NCBI GenBank assembly: GCA_009602735.1
Contig: WELA01003924.1
Location: 21,390-85,389 of the forward strand
DNA from: Mesotaenium endlicherianum
Lineage: Eukaryota; Streptophyta; Zygnematophyceae; Zygnematales; Mesotaeniaceae
DNA: 64,000 nt
Direction: 5' to 3'
The position numbers and the translations under genes are program-made. The notes under the pieces are model-generated. The model was given only the letters and a program-made list of their open reading frames with translations. It ran no database searches and had not been told where the DNA came from. Below, one piece after another: positions 1-10,866 of this stretch; position 1 is the first letter of the stretch; each line of letters starts with the position of its first letter.

Positions 1-2
1 TC

Positions 3-2099
3 TCGCACATAGCAGCCCCCCTGACAGATCTACTCAAGAAGGACAGGCTATATACATGGACCGAGAAAGAGGAAGAGGCATTTCAAGAGTTAAAGCGAAG
101 ATTGACCACATCCCCGGTGCTCACACTCCCAAGTCCAAACCCAGATTGGCCCTTCCACGTCATCACCGATGCATCTTCCTATGCAATAGGAGCAATCCTG
201 CTTCAAGACCAAGGCAAGGGACTGCAGCCCATCGCCTACGAGTCAAGGAAGCTAAATCCAGCCGAGCAAAATTATACAACCACGGAGCGAGAGGCATTGG
301 CGATTGTACATGCCTTGAAGGTTTGGCGCTGCTACGTTGAAGGACGCAAAGTACTGGTCACCACGGACCACGAGGCGTTAAAGCACCTCCAAACGCAGCC
401 GTATCTCTCAAGGAGACAAGCAAGATGGAGCGGATACTTGCAACAATACAACATCACGATTCAGTACCAGCCCGGCAAGACAAACCCGGCTGACCCCCTC
501 TCAAGACTGCAATTAAATGCAGTGATGGTATCCCTGAAGACAGATCTGGAAGCTCGATTTTCAGCCGCCTATGAAAGAGACCCTTACTACAAGAACGGAG
601 AAGCAGCCTTGGACCCATGCAAGAAGCAAGAAGGCAATTATTGGGTGAGGCAAGATACGGGCCAGAGATGTGTTCCTAATGACTTAGACCTCCGGCTCTT
701 GCTTCTACGAGAAGCACACGACAACCCTCTTGGAGGACACTTTGGAATCCTAAGGACCACGGGCGTTCTAGCTAGGACTTATTGTTGGCCAGGCATGTCT
801 AAGCAAGTCAAGGAGTACTGCAGGAGCTGTGACACATGCCAAAGAATCAAGCCATCATCGCAAAAGGCGGGAGGACTCCTCCAACCACTACCAATCCCCG
901 AAAGACAATGGACGGACATCTCAATGGACCTTATCGTGGACTTGCCCGTGACACCTCGAGGCCATAATGCAATACTCACGGTGGTGGACAGACTTACCAA
1001 GATGGCTCATTTTATTCCCACGACGACTAAGGCTACAGCACCACAACTTGCAAGACTCATCTTTGACAACATCTTCCGACTCCATGGACTACCATCAAGA
1101 ATTGTGTCAGATAGAGATCCAAGATTCACAAGCCATTTCTGGAAAAATCTCTTCAAGAACTTGGGTACATCGCTGGATATGTCTACTGCCTACCACCCAC
1201 AATCAGATGGGCAAACCGAGCGTATGAATCGTACCCTAAAGACCTCTCTAAAGGCCTACGTGTCTACCCTCGAGCAAGACTGGGACATGTACTTGACCCC
1301 CCTCGAGTTTGCCTACAACAACACTACGCAGGCCTCTACCCAAGAGTCCCCATTCTTCCTCAACTATGGCTTCCATCCGACCACGCCACTGAGCTTCACG
1401 GCTGGCCATGATGAAGTACCTGCAGCCACAGATTTTATGGAGACATTAGAAGCAGCCCTTACAGCAGCGAAGAAAGCTCTACAACACGCGCAAGATGCTC
1501 AAGCAAGAGTGGCGAACAGATCCAGAAGAGAAATTACGTACAGAGTGGGTGACAACGTGTTACTATCATCCAAGAACATTTCCCTGAACAACAGGCCTGC
1601 CGGCAGCAAGTTCTCTCCCAAGTATTTGGGACCCTTCAAGATTATCCAGCAAGTCAACCCCGTTGCTTTCAAGCTAGAACTTCCCCAGACTATGCACATC
1701 GACCCCGTATTCCACGCTTCCCTCTTCAAGCCATATGTGCAACCCGACAACAAGTTCCCAGGACGTGTGACAACCCCACCAGCCCCAACAATAGTGGATG
1801 ATCATTTGGAGTACGAAGTGGAAGACATAGTGGCTATGAGAAATTTCAGGAGACAGCAGCAATACTTGATCAAGTGGAAAGGATATCCAGATTCGGAGAA
1901 TAGTTGGGTGGCGGCGCACTACCTTGACAAAGTTCAGAGAAAGTTGAAGCGCTTCCATGCCGCCAACCCCCATCTTGGACCAGCCCCAAGTCTCTCTACT
2001 AGAAGCCCGAAGACTTCAGGGAGGCAGCCTGCCACCATCAAGAAGCAGCAGAAGACCCCTTGGAGGCAGCCTGCAAGAACAAGAAAGAGGAAAAATTGA
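3..2099 (+). CDS. pol: Pol polyprotein, C-terminal part: RT end, RNase H, integrase, chromodomain
   Basis: The reading frame is open from the window edge to a TGA at 2097-2099, so the true start is outside. In order it encodes the end of the RT connection, a Ty3-type RNase H ([12 protein letters not shown]), an integrase with an HHCC zinc module (GGHFGIL, then CRSCDTC), and an integrase core with the catalytic Asp in VSDRDPRF and Glu in QTERMNRT. A chromodomain follows (EYEVEDIV, then [15 protein letters not shown]), with a short basic Lys/Arg tail. Chromodomains on chromovirus integrases direct insertion to modified histones. The frame has no internal stop and its product appears identical to the matching part of the second copy, so this end of the element looks intact. 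Product identity is firm; activity is inferred. Confidence 0.95.
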   Translation, partial: SHIAAPLTDLLKKDRLYTWTEKEEEAFQELKRRLTTSPVLTLPSPNPDWPFHVITDASSYAIGAILLQDQGKGLQPIAYESRKLNPAEQNYTTTEREALAIVHALKVWRCYVEGRKVLVTTDHEALKHLQTQPYLSRRQARWSGYLQQYNITIQYQPGKTNPADPLSRLQLNAVMVSLKTDLEARFSAAYERDPYYKNGEAALDPCKKQEGNYWVRQDTGQRCVPNDLDLRLLLLREAHDNPLGGHFGILRTTGVLARTYCWPGMSKQVKEYCRSCDTCQRIKPSSQKAGGLLQPLPIPERQWTDISMDLIVDLPVTPRGHNAILTVVDRLTKMAHFIPTTTKATAPQLARLIFDNIFRLHGLPSRIVSDRDPRFTSHFWKNLFKNLGTSLDMSTAYHPQSDGQTERMNRTLKTSLKAYVSTLEQDWDMYLTPLEFAYNNTTQASTQESPFFLNYGFHPTTPLSFTAGHDEVPAATDFMETLEAALTAAKKALQHAQDAQARVANRSRREITYRVGDNVLLSSKNISLNNRPAGSKFSPKYLGPFKIIQQVNPVAFKLELPQTMHIDPVFHASLFKPYVQPDNKFPGRVTTPPAPTIVDDHLEYEVEDIVAMRNFRRQQQYLIKWKGYPDSENSWVAAHYLDKVQRKLKRFHAANPHLGPAPSLSTRSPKTSGRQPATIKKQQKTPWRQPARTRKRKN

Positions 2100-2724
2100 C
2101 ATTAGACACTCTTCTCTTCTCGCAGTTTCTGGACAGAAAACTAAAACTGCTACTGGTAATAGGTCTCTGCATAATAAATTCTGAAAATTTACCTGGCTGT
2201 AGTCCATGAGTAGCCGGTCATTTAGAGTCCAAGTTTGCTCAATTTGGAGCACTGGTGAGAGAGATATGATGCTCTAAGTAGAAGGGGGTCAGGCTGCTGG
2301 CATTGTTAGGACAGAATATGCCTTCTGACATTGTGCCTTCCCCTGAACTTGGAATGCTCTGAAACTCAAGACTCTGGTAGAACATCTTACAGCGCCCAGT
2401 TTGAGACTTAGTTTGCAGAATTTGGAGAAGTATAGAAGGACTTATGATTTTCAGAAGTTTCTGCACAGATTTGGAGGAGTGCCTACTCTCTCAGCTCTCA
2501 ACGACACTCCAGAAATGAGAATGCTCTCAAATTTGGTGACCCGGTAGAGTTCTCCGACGCGGTCCGTCTGGCACTCGAATTTTCAGATTTGGAGCAGTTC
2601 TGTGGCCGCTATGAATTTTTGAGTTCGTGGCAGATTCTGGGCCAACTTGTACAATTTTCTTTATCATTAAGGAGTAGGCTAGCCAATAAGGTCACACCAC
2701 CTACGACCTTGCCTAGTCTACCTT

Positions 2725-2831
2725 ACATGTGTAGCACCTGACTTGGCGCCTTTGACTAGTCCTCTTCACATGTGTGGCATCTGACTTGAAACTGTTGACT
2801 AGTTTGCTCCACATGTGTAAGACCTGACTTG
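2725..2831 (+). repeat. Three direct repeats with 43-bp period before the polypurine tract
   Basis: A motif of the form ACATGTGT followed by CTGACTTG occurs three times, starting near 2725, 2768 and 2811. It lies in the roughly 770-bp noncoding 3' region (2100-2868) between the pol stop and the LTR. The young family A copies share it; the old copy at about 57420 has a single unit. Confidence 0.8.
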
Positions 2832-2856
2832 ACGCGCCGAGACGTCGCTTTTTCTA

Positions 2857-2868
2857 TCGGGGGGGTGA
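2857..2868 (+). promoter_or_regulatory. Polypurine tract of family A
   Basis: A run of G residues followed by TGA sits directly against the LTR that starts at 2869. This is the expected primer position for plus-strand DNA synthesis during reverse transcription. The same tract precedes the LTRs at 43132 and 48120. Confidence 0.75.
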
Positions 2869-3371
2869 TGTAGTGATTTGAGTTATTATATATTAGTTTG
2901 CATATATTTTAATGTTTTCAAATATATTTGGAGTAGTATTGTGTGGAGTCAAGTGTGAATAGGTACTCTAGTAACTTGGTTCATGTCCTTTGAACCTTCC
3001 AAGGCATTTTCGAAGTTAGAGGAAAGACCTAGAAGAACTCCATGTGGCAAAAGTCAGATGTGCCATTTTTAGGTCAAAAGGACATGTGTACATTATTCTA
3101 GAAAGAGGTGGCAAGTTTTGGGATGTGTTGGGTGCCAACACATCAACATACACCTTCCTAGAAATTACTTATGTAGCAAGTATATAAACAAGAGCTAGAA
3201 CATAGAAAGACATTCCAGAATTACTCTTGTACTTGCCAAAATCCAGAAATATATTAACTTTCAAGAAGCCATCTCTCTTTCAAGAAGCTACCACTTGTGT
3301 TCAAAGATCCTTGTCTTGAATAGATAAAGTATTCTGTTTTACTAAGTACTTTATCTATCTGTTTCACTACA
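2869..3371 (+). repeat. Family A LTR (3' LTR of copy 1)
   Basis: This 503-bp repeat begins with TGTAGTGATT and ends with TTTCACTACA, giving TG...CA termini. It matches LTRs at 37179-37680, 43132-43634, 48120-48622 and, more diverged, 57481-57983. A TATATAAA box lies about 190 bp before its end and is the likely element promoter. The target duplication cannot be tested because the 5' end is outside the window. Confidence 0.95.
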
Positions 3372-4224
3372 GATACCAATGTAGCATTCCTGCTTTTTTG
3401 AGGATCTTTACTCGGTAGTGAAGGAATATTAAGTACTTAATGGAAAGAAAGAACGATAACTTTGACTAAGTTGAGAATTCTTGAGAATGCGAAATGAAAA
3501 CTAAAGTAATAGAATGTGTGCTTGTGACTCGTGAGAGTTGCATTCATAATAACTCTTGCAAGTATATATACTTGCACAACGTGAGACACTGGAGTGCTTC
3601 AAGTCACCACCTAGAGCACTGGTGCATGTTCAACAAAAACGGTTGAACGGGCGTATCCCATTCGGCCGAATACTCCAAACTAGCCATTTGGTTGTTTGAA
3701 GGTTACGCCATGATTTTCAAAAAACCGTTTTACGCCAAACGGGCGTTTTCGCGATCATGCGACTTGTCAAAAAGTTGCAACTACTCCTAAGATCGAGTAT
3801 ACATTCATCTGACATGAACCCGTAGTTGTAAATAACTGTTTGGCCAATAGGTCAGGTGTGAATAAATCAACGACTGGTCGAGGGCTGAAATCCTCACGGT
3901 TGCAAAATAGCTTTGCAAAAGTGTCGTTTGTCTTTTACGACTGTTCGTGGAAGCGCGCCACGTTGACCGGGTGACACGGCCTGGCGGGTCGCACGTGTCA
4001 GCACGTCGACTATAGTCGGTCTGGTGTACCTGGGCGCGGCCAGGCTAAGTCTGAGCGCGCGTCCTAGCTGTCCTTTAGTGCAGCTTAGGGCCCACCTAGC
4101 CTAGCGAGCGCGCTCGTACTTGTGAGCGCGCACCAGTGTCTCGTAGAGCCGCCTCTTCCTACCTGGCGGCCGCCTTTGCAGCGCACTCTCTTGCTTAGCT
4201 AAGCTAGGTTGTTAAGGACGGCTA
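3372..4224. other. No gene recognised
   Basis: The first half is AT-rich with short direct repeats of AACGGGCGT near 3645 and 3737; the second half (about 3950-4200) is GC-rich. There is no long ORF and no similarity to the other repeats in the window. Confidence 0.5.
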
Positions 4225-5220
4225 TGTCATGATTTATTGAGTCGAGATTGACGTATAAAGCTATGCTATACATGTGCAAAACATCAACCTAGAACGACCA
4301 ACTCTGCATTGACTTTATTAATATACTGACCTCTTCTATATTTCCAAGTCACCAAAGTGTGGCGCGTCGAACCATCTTCCGAATGGCACCGGTTTCGCGT
4401 TGTTTGGTTAAGTATGGAGCGCGATAGGTGCAATATAGTCCGCGCTCCTTTTCGGCCTCTAGCGGAATCATACCAAAAGCGAACTTGTGACTCAATGTGC
4501 CCAAAAGTGACATTGTGGTCTATTTTGTCCCTAGCATTGTGCACACAAATCTGCGAGCCCCTTTGTCTACATAAGTCTTGCATGTACATAGTATAAATGC
4601 ATCATTGAGGCTATAACTTGGTGACTGTATCACCTACTCCTAGAGGAAGCTTCCTCAAGTTCCAGATTCACTTTTGAGGCGCTATCTAGGTAGAATCACC
4701 CAAGGTAAGCTCCACCAATGACAGACACTTAGCATATACTACGCACCTTGCTTTGATTGGTTTAAATTGTGCCTAGCCTATACAGGAGCTAGTACATGCC
4801 TTGCGCACATTAGTGGACATAGAAGAGCCTCCTAGAGTGACTAGATGTATTGGACCCGCCGCATACCACGCCGGGTGTCCAGGAGTATAAGTGCTAGAGA
4901 TATCCTTAGGGAGACATCTTTTTAGATGTCCCATTATGCCAGTTGTAAGTAACAGAGATTATCAGTAAATCTTACATTTTTATTTCTTGCGTTTTCAAGA
5001 CCACTTAGTCTCTCTCTCGTGAAGAGCAAGCCTTGCTGGCTTCCAGTCACTTGAAGAACTTAACAAGTGGTGAGCAAAGTCACAGCTTAAACCCCTCCCA
5101 TAGGACTACTCTTGAAGATCTTGATGTGCTTCCAGCGATCTTTTGGGCCAGACTTCATTAGTTGTTTTCCTACCAAATTACAGTCTTGAGGTGCTCACTT
5201 TGGAGAGTACACACTCCTTA
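4225..5220 (+). repeat. 1.0-kb LTR-like repeat, copy 1 (probable 5' LTR of C1)
   Basis: This starts TGTCATGATT and matches 11003-12013 closely along its whole length up to the shared CTCCTTA. It contains a TATAAATG box near 4590, suitable for an LTR promoter. Small ORFs inside it are present in both copies but have no recognisable domain and I do not treat them as genes. Confidence 0.65.
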
Positions 5221-5442
5221 CTTCTAAAACGATCTCTTTTTGCTTGCAAAGCAATTAGAATCTTCAGCGTATGCCTACCCGCAGTGGGCTAGCTTAACAG
5301 CCTTACTACAAAGGGATTAGTAGAGAAGACTCAGACTCAGATCTCAGTACTATCATTGAACCCTCTGAAGGGGAACAGCCAACACTCTTACCTCCTGTGA
5401 TTATCCCAGAGCCAATTTTCCAGTGGGCTCACCTGGTATCAT

Positions 5443-6415
5443 ATGGCAGGCGACGAAGAGGTCAAGGATGACAGGTCCTCCCTCTTCTGCTTCAGCGGCA
5501 GACGAGGAACCTGTGATCTGGACGACACAATCTCAGAGTTCAAGGCTGAGTTTGTGACCGGAAAGCTTAAGACGCCCACGCTCACTAAGCGTGACGTGTT
5601 TTATACGCTTATGCGCTACCTCCTACGAGGCTCGTGACACCTTCCGTGAGAAGGGTGACGAGATCTACGCACGCACAGAGCCTATGGAGGACCCCCCAGT
5701 GGAGACCCTCCTCGCAGATCCGGTCAAGGCCTTTTGGGCCGTCCTCAGGAAGGAGTTCCATGCCGCGACCGAAGAGAATGTACACGAGCTGCACTACTTC
5801 TTCCAGCGCAAGAACAAGATGATTCGAATAATGTACCGTCGCCTGACGCACCTCCGCCAAGACGTCGGCCCCGTCACCGACTGAGAGGCCGCGGAGATCT
5901 TCCTATGCGCTGTAGAGCCACGTCTGAGAAAGAGAGCCATTGCTCCCCTCAACTACCACATCGGCTCTGAGTACACCCTGGAGGACGCATACCTCTCTGT
6001 CGAGAAGCAGAGCTTGGCCGCCGTACGAAGCAACATCAGCGACCGTGAAGGCCTTGCATCCACGGGCGTAAGACACGAGGTCTTGGTGGCGCCCTCTTCA
6101 ACAGCGCGCCCTGCACCTGCACGCCAGCAGCAGCAGCCGTAGCGCTTGCAACTGCCTGCACAGACGTAGTCTCACAACGCTCAACATGGCCGTATCTCCA
6201 TGGGCGCGACAACAAGCGACACTTGCTGGACATGTGGGGAGACGGGCCACACACATCGTGATTGCACTCTGGCGCAAAACGGCAGGCCAGGCAATTGCAT
6301 CTACTGCGGCAAGGCCGGTCACCTGCAGATCGTGTGCATGCAGAAGCAGCGCAACACGGAGTCTGAACTCGCTTATGACAATCCTGCGCCCCCTTTGGGC
6401 TCACAAGGCATGTAG
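5443..6415 (+). pseudogene. gag: Gag remnant of C1 with two CCHC zinc knuckles
   Basis: The region reads as a broken Gag. The N-terminal part begins with ATG at 5443, shifts frame near 5620-5635 and continues as a helical capsid-like stretch (for example KAFWAVLRKEFHAA) before stops at about 5881, 6138 and 6162. The nucleocapsid end is clear: two consecutive 14-residue CX2CX4HX4C knuckles, CWTCGETGHTHRDC at 6224-6265 and CIYCGKAGHLQIVC at 6296-6337, which bind the genomic RNA in retroelements. Two of the stops are TAG codons in a Gln-rich stretch, which fits CAG-to-TAG decay. The product cannot be made intact. Confidence 0.75.
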
Positions 6416-6439
6416 AACCCTCGCACTGGCAGAGACCCC

Positions 6440-6640
6440 TTGATCACGGCAGCCACTGCTATGACAAACGCGGCGCTGACCCTCGGGGTTGACTACTGCA
6501 ATTTCGACGAGGTCAGCAACGCTCTTGTGGATACCAACGCGAAGATCGCGCAACTTCGCGCCCTCTTTGCTGCTAACAGCTACGACGCGTACGAGGCGCT
6601 GTACGCACACGCACCCTCGGTCGACGCTGTGGCCCTGACA
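6440..6640 (+). pseudogene. Alanine-rich coding remnant after C1 gag, function unknown
   Basis: A short open stretch encodes an Ala/Asn-rich, helix-prone segment (for example VSNALVDTNAKIAQLRALF) before the frame dissolves into the tandem repeats. It probably belongs to the gag-pol linker of C1. I do not recognise a family. Confidence 0.35.
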
Positions 6641-6649
6641 TCTGGCAAT

Positions 6650-7490
6650 GCGGAACACTTACGCGCACGCCCGGCGCCAACATCAGGCAGCCCTAGTGCC
6701 TGCCACGTGGCGCAGCAACAGCGTTGCAGCCACGCGCACGTCCGCATGACGACGGAGCGCCTGATACGTGTCAGATCCAGACGCTGCCAGCTGTCGCAGC
6801 CACCACGCCGCAATTGACTACGCGTCCGCATGACGACGCCGTGGCGCTGACCATTGGCGGTGGCGCAGCTCTTGCGTATACACCCAGCGCCGGCATCAGG
6901 AAGCCCAAGGCCTGCCACGTGGCACAGCAGTAGCGCTGCAACCACGCGCACGTCTGCATGACAACGGAGCGCTCCCGACGAGGGCTGCACACGTCGACAA
7001 CGACCCGTCTGCAGACCCAGCCCGCCTCGTACTGACACCTGTTAGCAGCGACGGGGTATGCGCCGACGCGCTGACAGATGGCAGGCCCAAGGTCTGCGCA
7101 GCGTTGCCAGCCCACGCTGCGCACGGCCCCGCTGTCGGGTCGATGCTGCACCTACGCGCACGTCCGCACGACAACGGAGTGCTCACGACGAGGGCTCCAC
7201 ACGCCGACAACGACGCGTCTGCAGACCCAGCGCGTCCCGCATTGACACCTGTCAGCAGCGACAGGGCGGGCCTCGAGGTGGTGCCAGGTGGCAGGCCCTC
7301 GGCCTCTTCAGCCCTGGCAGCCCACGCTGCGCACGGCCCCGCTGTCGGGCCAATGCAGCCGCCACGCGCACGTCCCCACGACGACGGAGCGCCCATGACA
7401 AAGGCCGCAGGCGCCGACATCGACGTCCCTGCAGGCCTGACTTCTCTCGCGCTTGACACCTGTCAGCAGCGACACGGCGAGTCTCAACTT
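6650..7490 (+). repeat. GC-rich tandem array, about 210-bp period, four units
   Basis: A marker motif CGCGCACGTC recurs at 6732, 6944, 7154 and 7364, a spacing of 210-212 bp, with a second marker (CCCACGCTGCGCACGGCCCC) at about 7112 and 7321. The period is close to 70 codons. This explains the many overlapping long ORFs on both strands here, which share the same low-complexity composition. Confidence 0.75.
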
Positions 7491-7959
7491 GGTGACAGGT
7501 GGCAGACCCCACGCCTGCGCAGTCCAAACAGCCGAAGCTGCAATTGGGCCCACCGACGGGTCCACACAGCAGCCACCGCAACCCCCGCAAGCGCCAACAC
7601 ACGCGCCCCTTGCGTGCGCTGTCCTGCTGGCACCAGCAGGGCAGCACAGCGCCTGTGCAGCAACAAGTGGCGTCCTGGCACAAGTCCGCCAGCCGGCCTC
7701 TTTAGCTGCAGCTTCAACGGTCGTGCAAGGTGCGGCCGCGCGGATGTGCGCATTGTTGCGCACGAGCACGCAGCAACGGGACAGCTGCCCGCTACTGGCT
7801 GCTGCTAGCAGCAGGTCCTGGCAGCCGTCGCCGCGTGTCGCGCACTCGCTGGCCAAAGTGCCGACTTTTGGCAGCAGCATGGCCAAGCGCACACGCCCAT
7901 CTGGGCCGGCGCCACAAAATGCGCTGCACACGTTTGGCAGCAGCGCAGCCGGCACAGCT

Positions 7960-8950
7960 CCGACAGCAGCTGCGCACAGCAGTTGCGCACACACGCCGCC
8001 ACATGGCACGTGCACACAGCCCGGCACAACGAGGTGGGTCCAGGCGACCGCGACTGGCATCCCCGCATGCGGGGGGCACCCTGGACTGCGCAATGCAACC
8101 AGATCGTCATTCAGAGACCAGACGGCGCGCTCAAGCCCGCGCACAGCCAAGGCTTAAACCCTGGCCACGCACAAAACTCCAACGCACGCGCGACTTGCGT
8201 CTCCACGTTTGCAACGTGCGCCAAGGAGGGGGCGTCACAAGCTTTGTCCGGGGCAGCCGCACCCTTACGCTCTCGACGGACCGGCGTCACGTCCAGGGGG
8301 TGCCAAGAGCAACCTGGAGGCGCCACGTGGCAGCCCAACGGCAGCGCCGCACACCGCGCGTAGCAGCACCAGGCACATTTGCGGCCGCGCTGTTAGTAGC
8401 GCGTCTGCGCAAACGACGCAACCGAAGGAGCGCAGCGACAGTGCCGCTCCAGCATGCGCCGCTGGTCAGCACCCTTGCATCAGCACAGCGCTCGCAGCAG
8501 CTGCGCACACGTCGACACGTGTCATGCGCACACGCCCCGGCACGGCCAGATGCCATCCGGCGGTCGCAACCGGCATTTTCGCGCAAGGGGCTGTGCGGCT
8601 TGATTGCTGACCGTAGCTCCGACGACACGCTCATGGCTGCGCACAACCAGGGCTTAAACCCTAGCTGCGCACAAAACCCTAGCGCACACGCAATTTGCGC
8701 TGCCGAGGTCGCGACGAGCGCACGCACCAAGGGGGGGGCGCCACAAGCTTCGCCCGGACCAGCTGCACTCCACGTCACCGACAGACTGGCGTTACGACCC
8801 GTCCGCCGCAGGAGCTCCCTGGAGGCGCCACTTGGCAGCCCCGCAGCAGCCCTAGACGCTAAGCACAGCAGCGCACGGCACGCTTGCGCACGCGCGGCCG
8901 ACACCGCATCTGCAAAACCAACGCAGAGGGGGGGGTACAACGACGGCGCT
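7960..8950 (+). repeat. Diverged tandem duplication of about 500 bp
   Basis: The motif GGCTTAAACCCT occurs at about 8150 and again 500 bp later at about 8650, each followed by similar GCGCACAAAA-type sequence. A second pair (CTGGAGGCGCCAC) lies near 8310 and 8819. The two units are clearly related but diverged. Long ORFs in several frames here are by-products of the GC content. Confidence 0.65.
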
Positions 8951-9127
8951 ACAACAGCGCCAGCGCCACCCGCAACGCCAGCGCTAGCGCCAGCGTCAGG
9001 TGCGTAGCGCCAGCGCTAGTGCCAGCGCCAAGTGCGCCATCGCCAGCACCAGCGCCATCGTGAGGTGCGCCAGCACCAGCGCCACTGGCAGCGCCAGCAC
9101 CAGGAGCCCTAGCGCCAGCGCTAGCAC
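8951..9127 (+). repeat. (AGCGCC)n-type hexanucleotide repeat
   Basis: Variants of AGCGCC are repeated for about 175 bp with CGCTAG and CACCAG interruptions. On the minus strand the same DNA reads as an Ala/Gly-rich peptide, which accounts for the long antisense ORF covering 8949-9890. Confidence 0.85.
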
Positions 9128-9869
9128 TTTGCGACGCGTCCGGCTCCGTTGTCGCCATGCGTCGAGATCCGCGGGCTAAGCACAAGTTTGGCCAGGCACA
9201 GGCTCGGACCAGGTTGGGCGGAAGTGCGTCCGAGGACCGGCGCAAGTTCGGCCCGGACTTGCTCCGCGCCTTGGCGACGTCATTCGCGCCACCGCCGTCA
9301 CACACGCCGCGGCGTGCCATTACTCTCGCCTGCTGCGCCACCACGCTACCTCTTGGCAGCAGCACAGCAGCTGTCAGCGCATCCCGCGAGCGCACGCTTG
9401 TAGCAGCGGTAGGCTGACTAGCGATTGCGCACAAGCACGACGAACCAGACCAGGGACGCCGCAACAAGGAGGCATCGTGCCTTCCCCACTCCTTTTGCGT
9501 ACTAGAGACGTCGACAGCGCCAGCTGCGTTCGTGCCTGACGCGCTCGCCTCGTCGATGATAACGGTGCATCTCAGCGCTGAGGTCATATTGCTGGCGCTG
9601 CACCGCATGCCAGCGATCCCCTTTCCTGACCTCGGAGTGACGCTGGAGGCAGCCAAGCAGGCAGCCCAGCGACTGCTATAGCCACGCGGTGCCGGTCTAC
9701 GCACCGCTGCTGGCAAGCCAGCGTCCGACGCCGCCGCCGCAGTGCTCCCCGCACGCCCTCCGCCCGCACGACCTCCGCTCGAGCGTAGGATGATCATCAG
9801 TGCAAACGCCGCAATCTGGATAACGCACACGGTATTGTCCTTGTCAACACGCAGCCTCTGCAGCGCATC

Positions 9870-10314
9870 ATGTTTGACACAGGCGCGCAACCTGTCCTTA
9901 TTAGCCTCAGCTACTTCCGTCAGCTGGGTCTCTCGACAGCCGACCTAGAGGAGTCTCCCACGCAAATCAACATCGCGGCGGGTATTTCAGAGTCCGTCAC
10001 TGGGCGCACGCGACTGGCGCTTCGCTTCACCTTCTGCCCAAGGACAGCGGATGAGACGATCATCCATCGGCATGCACTTGTAATCCGCTCCTAGACCTTT
10101 AAGGTACTATTTGGGCAGGACGTTCTCTTCCCCATCGGTGCTGCCATCGATAACTGGACAAAGCATGTCCACTATTGGCCAGAGTGGCGCACTGGAGGTA
10201 GCCGCACTGCCTCGTTGCTGCTCGACATCGAGGACCGGCGTCCCGCTGCCACTGCACTCTATGGCTTCATGGCATTTGACGACAACATGCCCACCAATGC
10301 GGACCTGCTGCAAA
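9870..10314 (+). pseudogene. Retroviral-type aspartic protease region of C1
   Basis: The segment starts with the active-site motif FDTGAQPVLI, typical of gypsy-type aspartic proteases, followed by a beta-strand pattern and the C-terminal KVLFGQDVLFP that corresponds to the conserved LLGQEF-type motif in C2. In-frame TAG codons interrupt it at 10092-10094 and again near 10315. The same DTGAQPVLI string occurs in C2, showing that the two elements are related. Confidence 0.75.
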
Positions 10315-10382
10315 CCTAGGAAAAGAAGCCAAAACTGTCCAGTACCGAGCTGCATCTTACGCCAATAGATTGAGCCACTATT

Positions 10383-10802
10383 TTGCCTCAAGTAGGAGGT
10401 CCAAGGAAGTTTGCAACTGCTGCTGAGCAAGAGATGCCAGCAGTAGGGAAAACAGCGCCAGCCGCAGTGCAAGAGATGCCAGCAGCAGGACCAGAGATGA
10501 CCCCAGCTTTCCCTACTTGGAAACTTAGGGGGACACTTACAGAGATGCTGGAAGGTGCCGATAGATATCTTCACAAGGACCACACAAAGAGCTGTGGCCC
10601 GTGTCACCTTCCAACTCTTGACTTGCAAGTGCGTCCCCACGACGTGCGGCCGCCCAAGGACTGGACTTGCCAGATCTGCCACAGCCCTGGCCAAGAGAAC
10701 AAGGTGCTGCTGTGCGACAGCTGCAACCTCGGCTTCCACATCGGCTGCCTTGGCCCGCCGTTGGCCCGTGTGCCAGCTGGAGACTGATTTTGCAGTGGCT
10801 GC
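10383..10802 (+). pseudogene. PHD-finger module at the 3' end of C1
   Basis: After a Pro/Ala/Glu-rich linker with a repeated EMPA motif, the frame encodes a recognisable PHD finger at 10662-10802: WTCQIC, then LLCDSC, HIGC and finally FCSGC, giving the Cys4-His-Cys3 order that binds two zinc ions. PHD fingers read histone H3 tails. A TGA at 10785-10787 falls where PHD fingers normally have the Trp before the last Cys pair, so a single TGG-to-TGA change ended the frame. The module lies just before the polypurine tract, where other gypsy elements here have a chromodomain. RT and integrase, which it should follow, are missing. Confidence 0.8.
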
Positions 10803-10855
10803 TCTGAGTTAGCCTTAAGCACCATACACGGCCCATCAGCTGGAGGCTGAGAGCT

Positions 10856-10863
10856 GGGGGGGG
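10856..10863 (+). promoter_or_regulatory. Polypurine tract of C1
   Basis: AGCT followed by eight G residues and AAT precedes TGAAATATTT. C2 has the same AGCT plus G-run arrangement at 23688-23696, supporting a plus-strand primer role in both. Confidence 0.6.
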
Positions 10864-10866
10864 AAT

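Larger units (their letters stand above)
1..3371 (+). mobile_element. Ty3/gypsy chromovirus, family A copy 1 (3' part)
   Basis: This is the 3' part of an LTR retrotransposon that enters from the left edge of the window. It holds the end of the polymerase region, a long 3' noncoding stretch, a polypurine tract and one complete LTR ending at 3371. The sequence is almost identical to 40265-43634 in the nested array, including noncoding DNA, so the copies are recent. The 5' LTR, gag and target-site duplication lie outside the window. Confidence 0.95.

Noticed and set aside
1499-1973. Antisense ORFs within family A pol (also at 41762-42236)
   Set aside because: They are shadows of the pol frame on the other strand, duplicated with the element.
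6900-8160. Many overlapping ORFs of 130-280 codons on both strands
   Set aside because: All fall in GC-rich tandem repeats; frames overlap each other and share low-complexity composition with no domain or consistent start.
8949-9890. Long antisense ORF (about 313 codons), Ala/Gly/Ser-rich
   Set aside because: It covers the AGCGCC hexanucleotide repeat and the C1 coding strand. Composition explains the open frame and no domain is visible.
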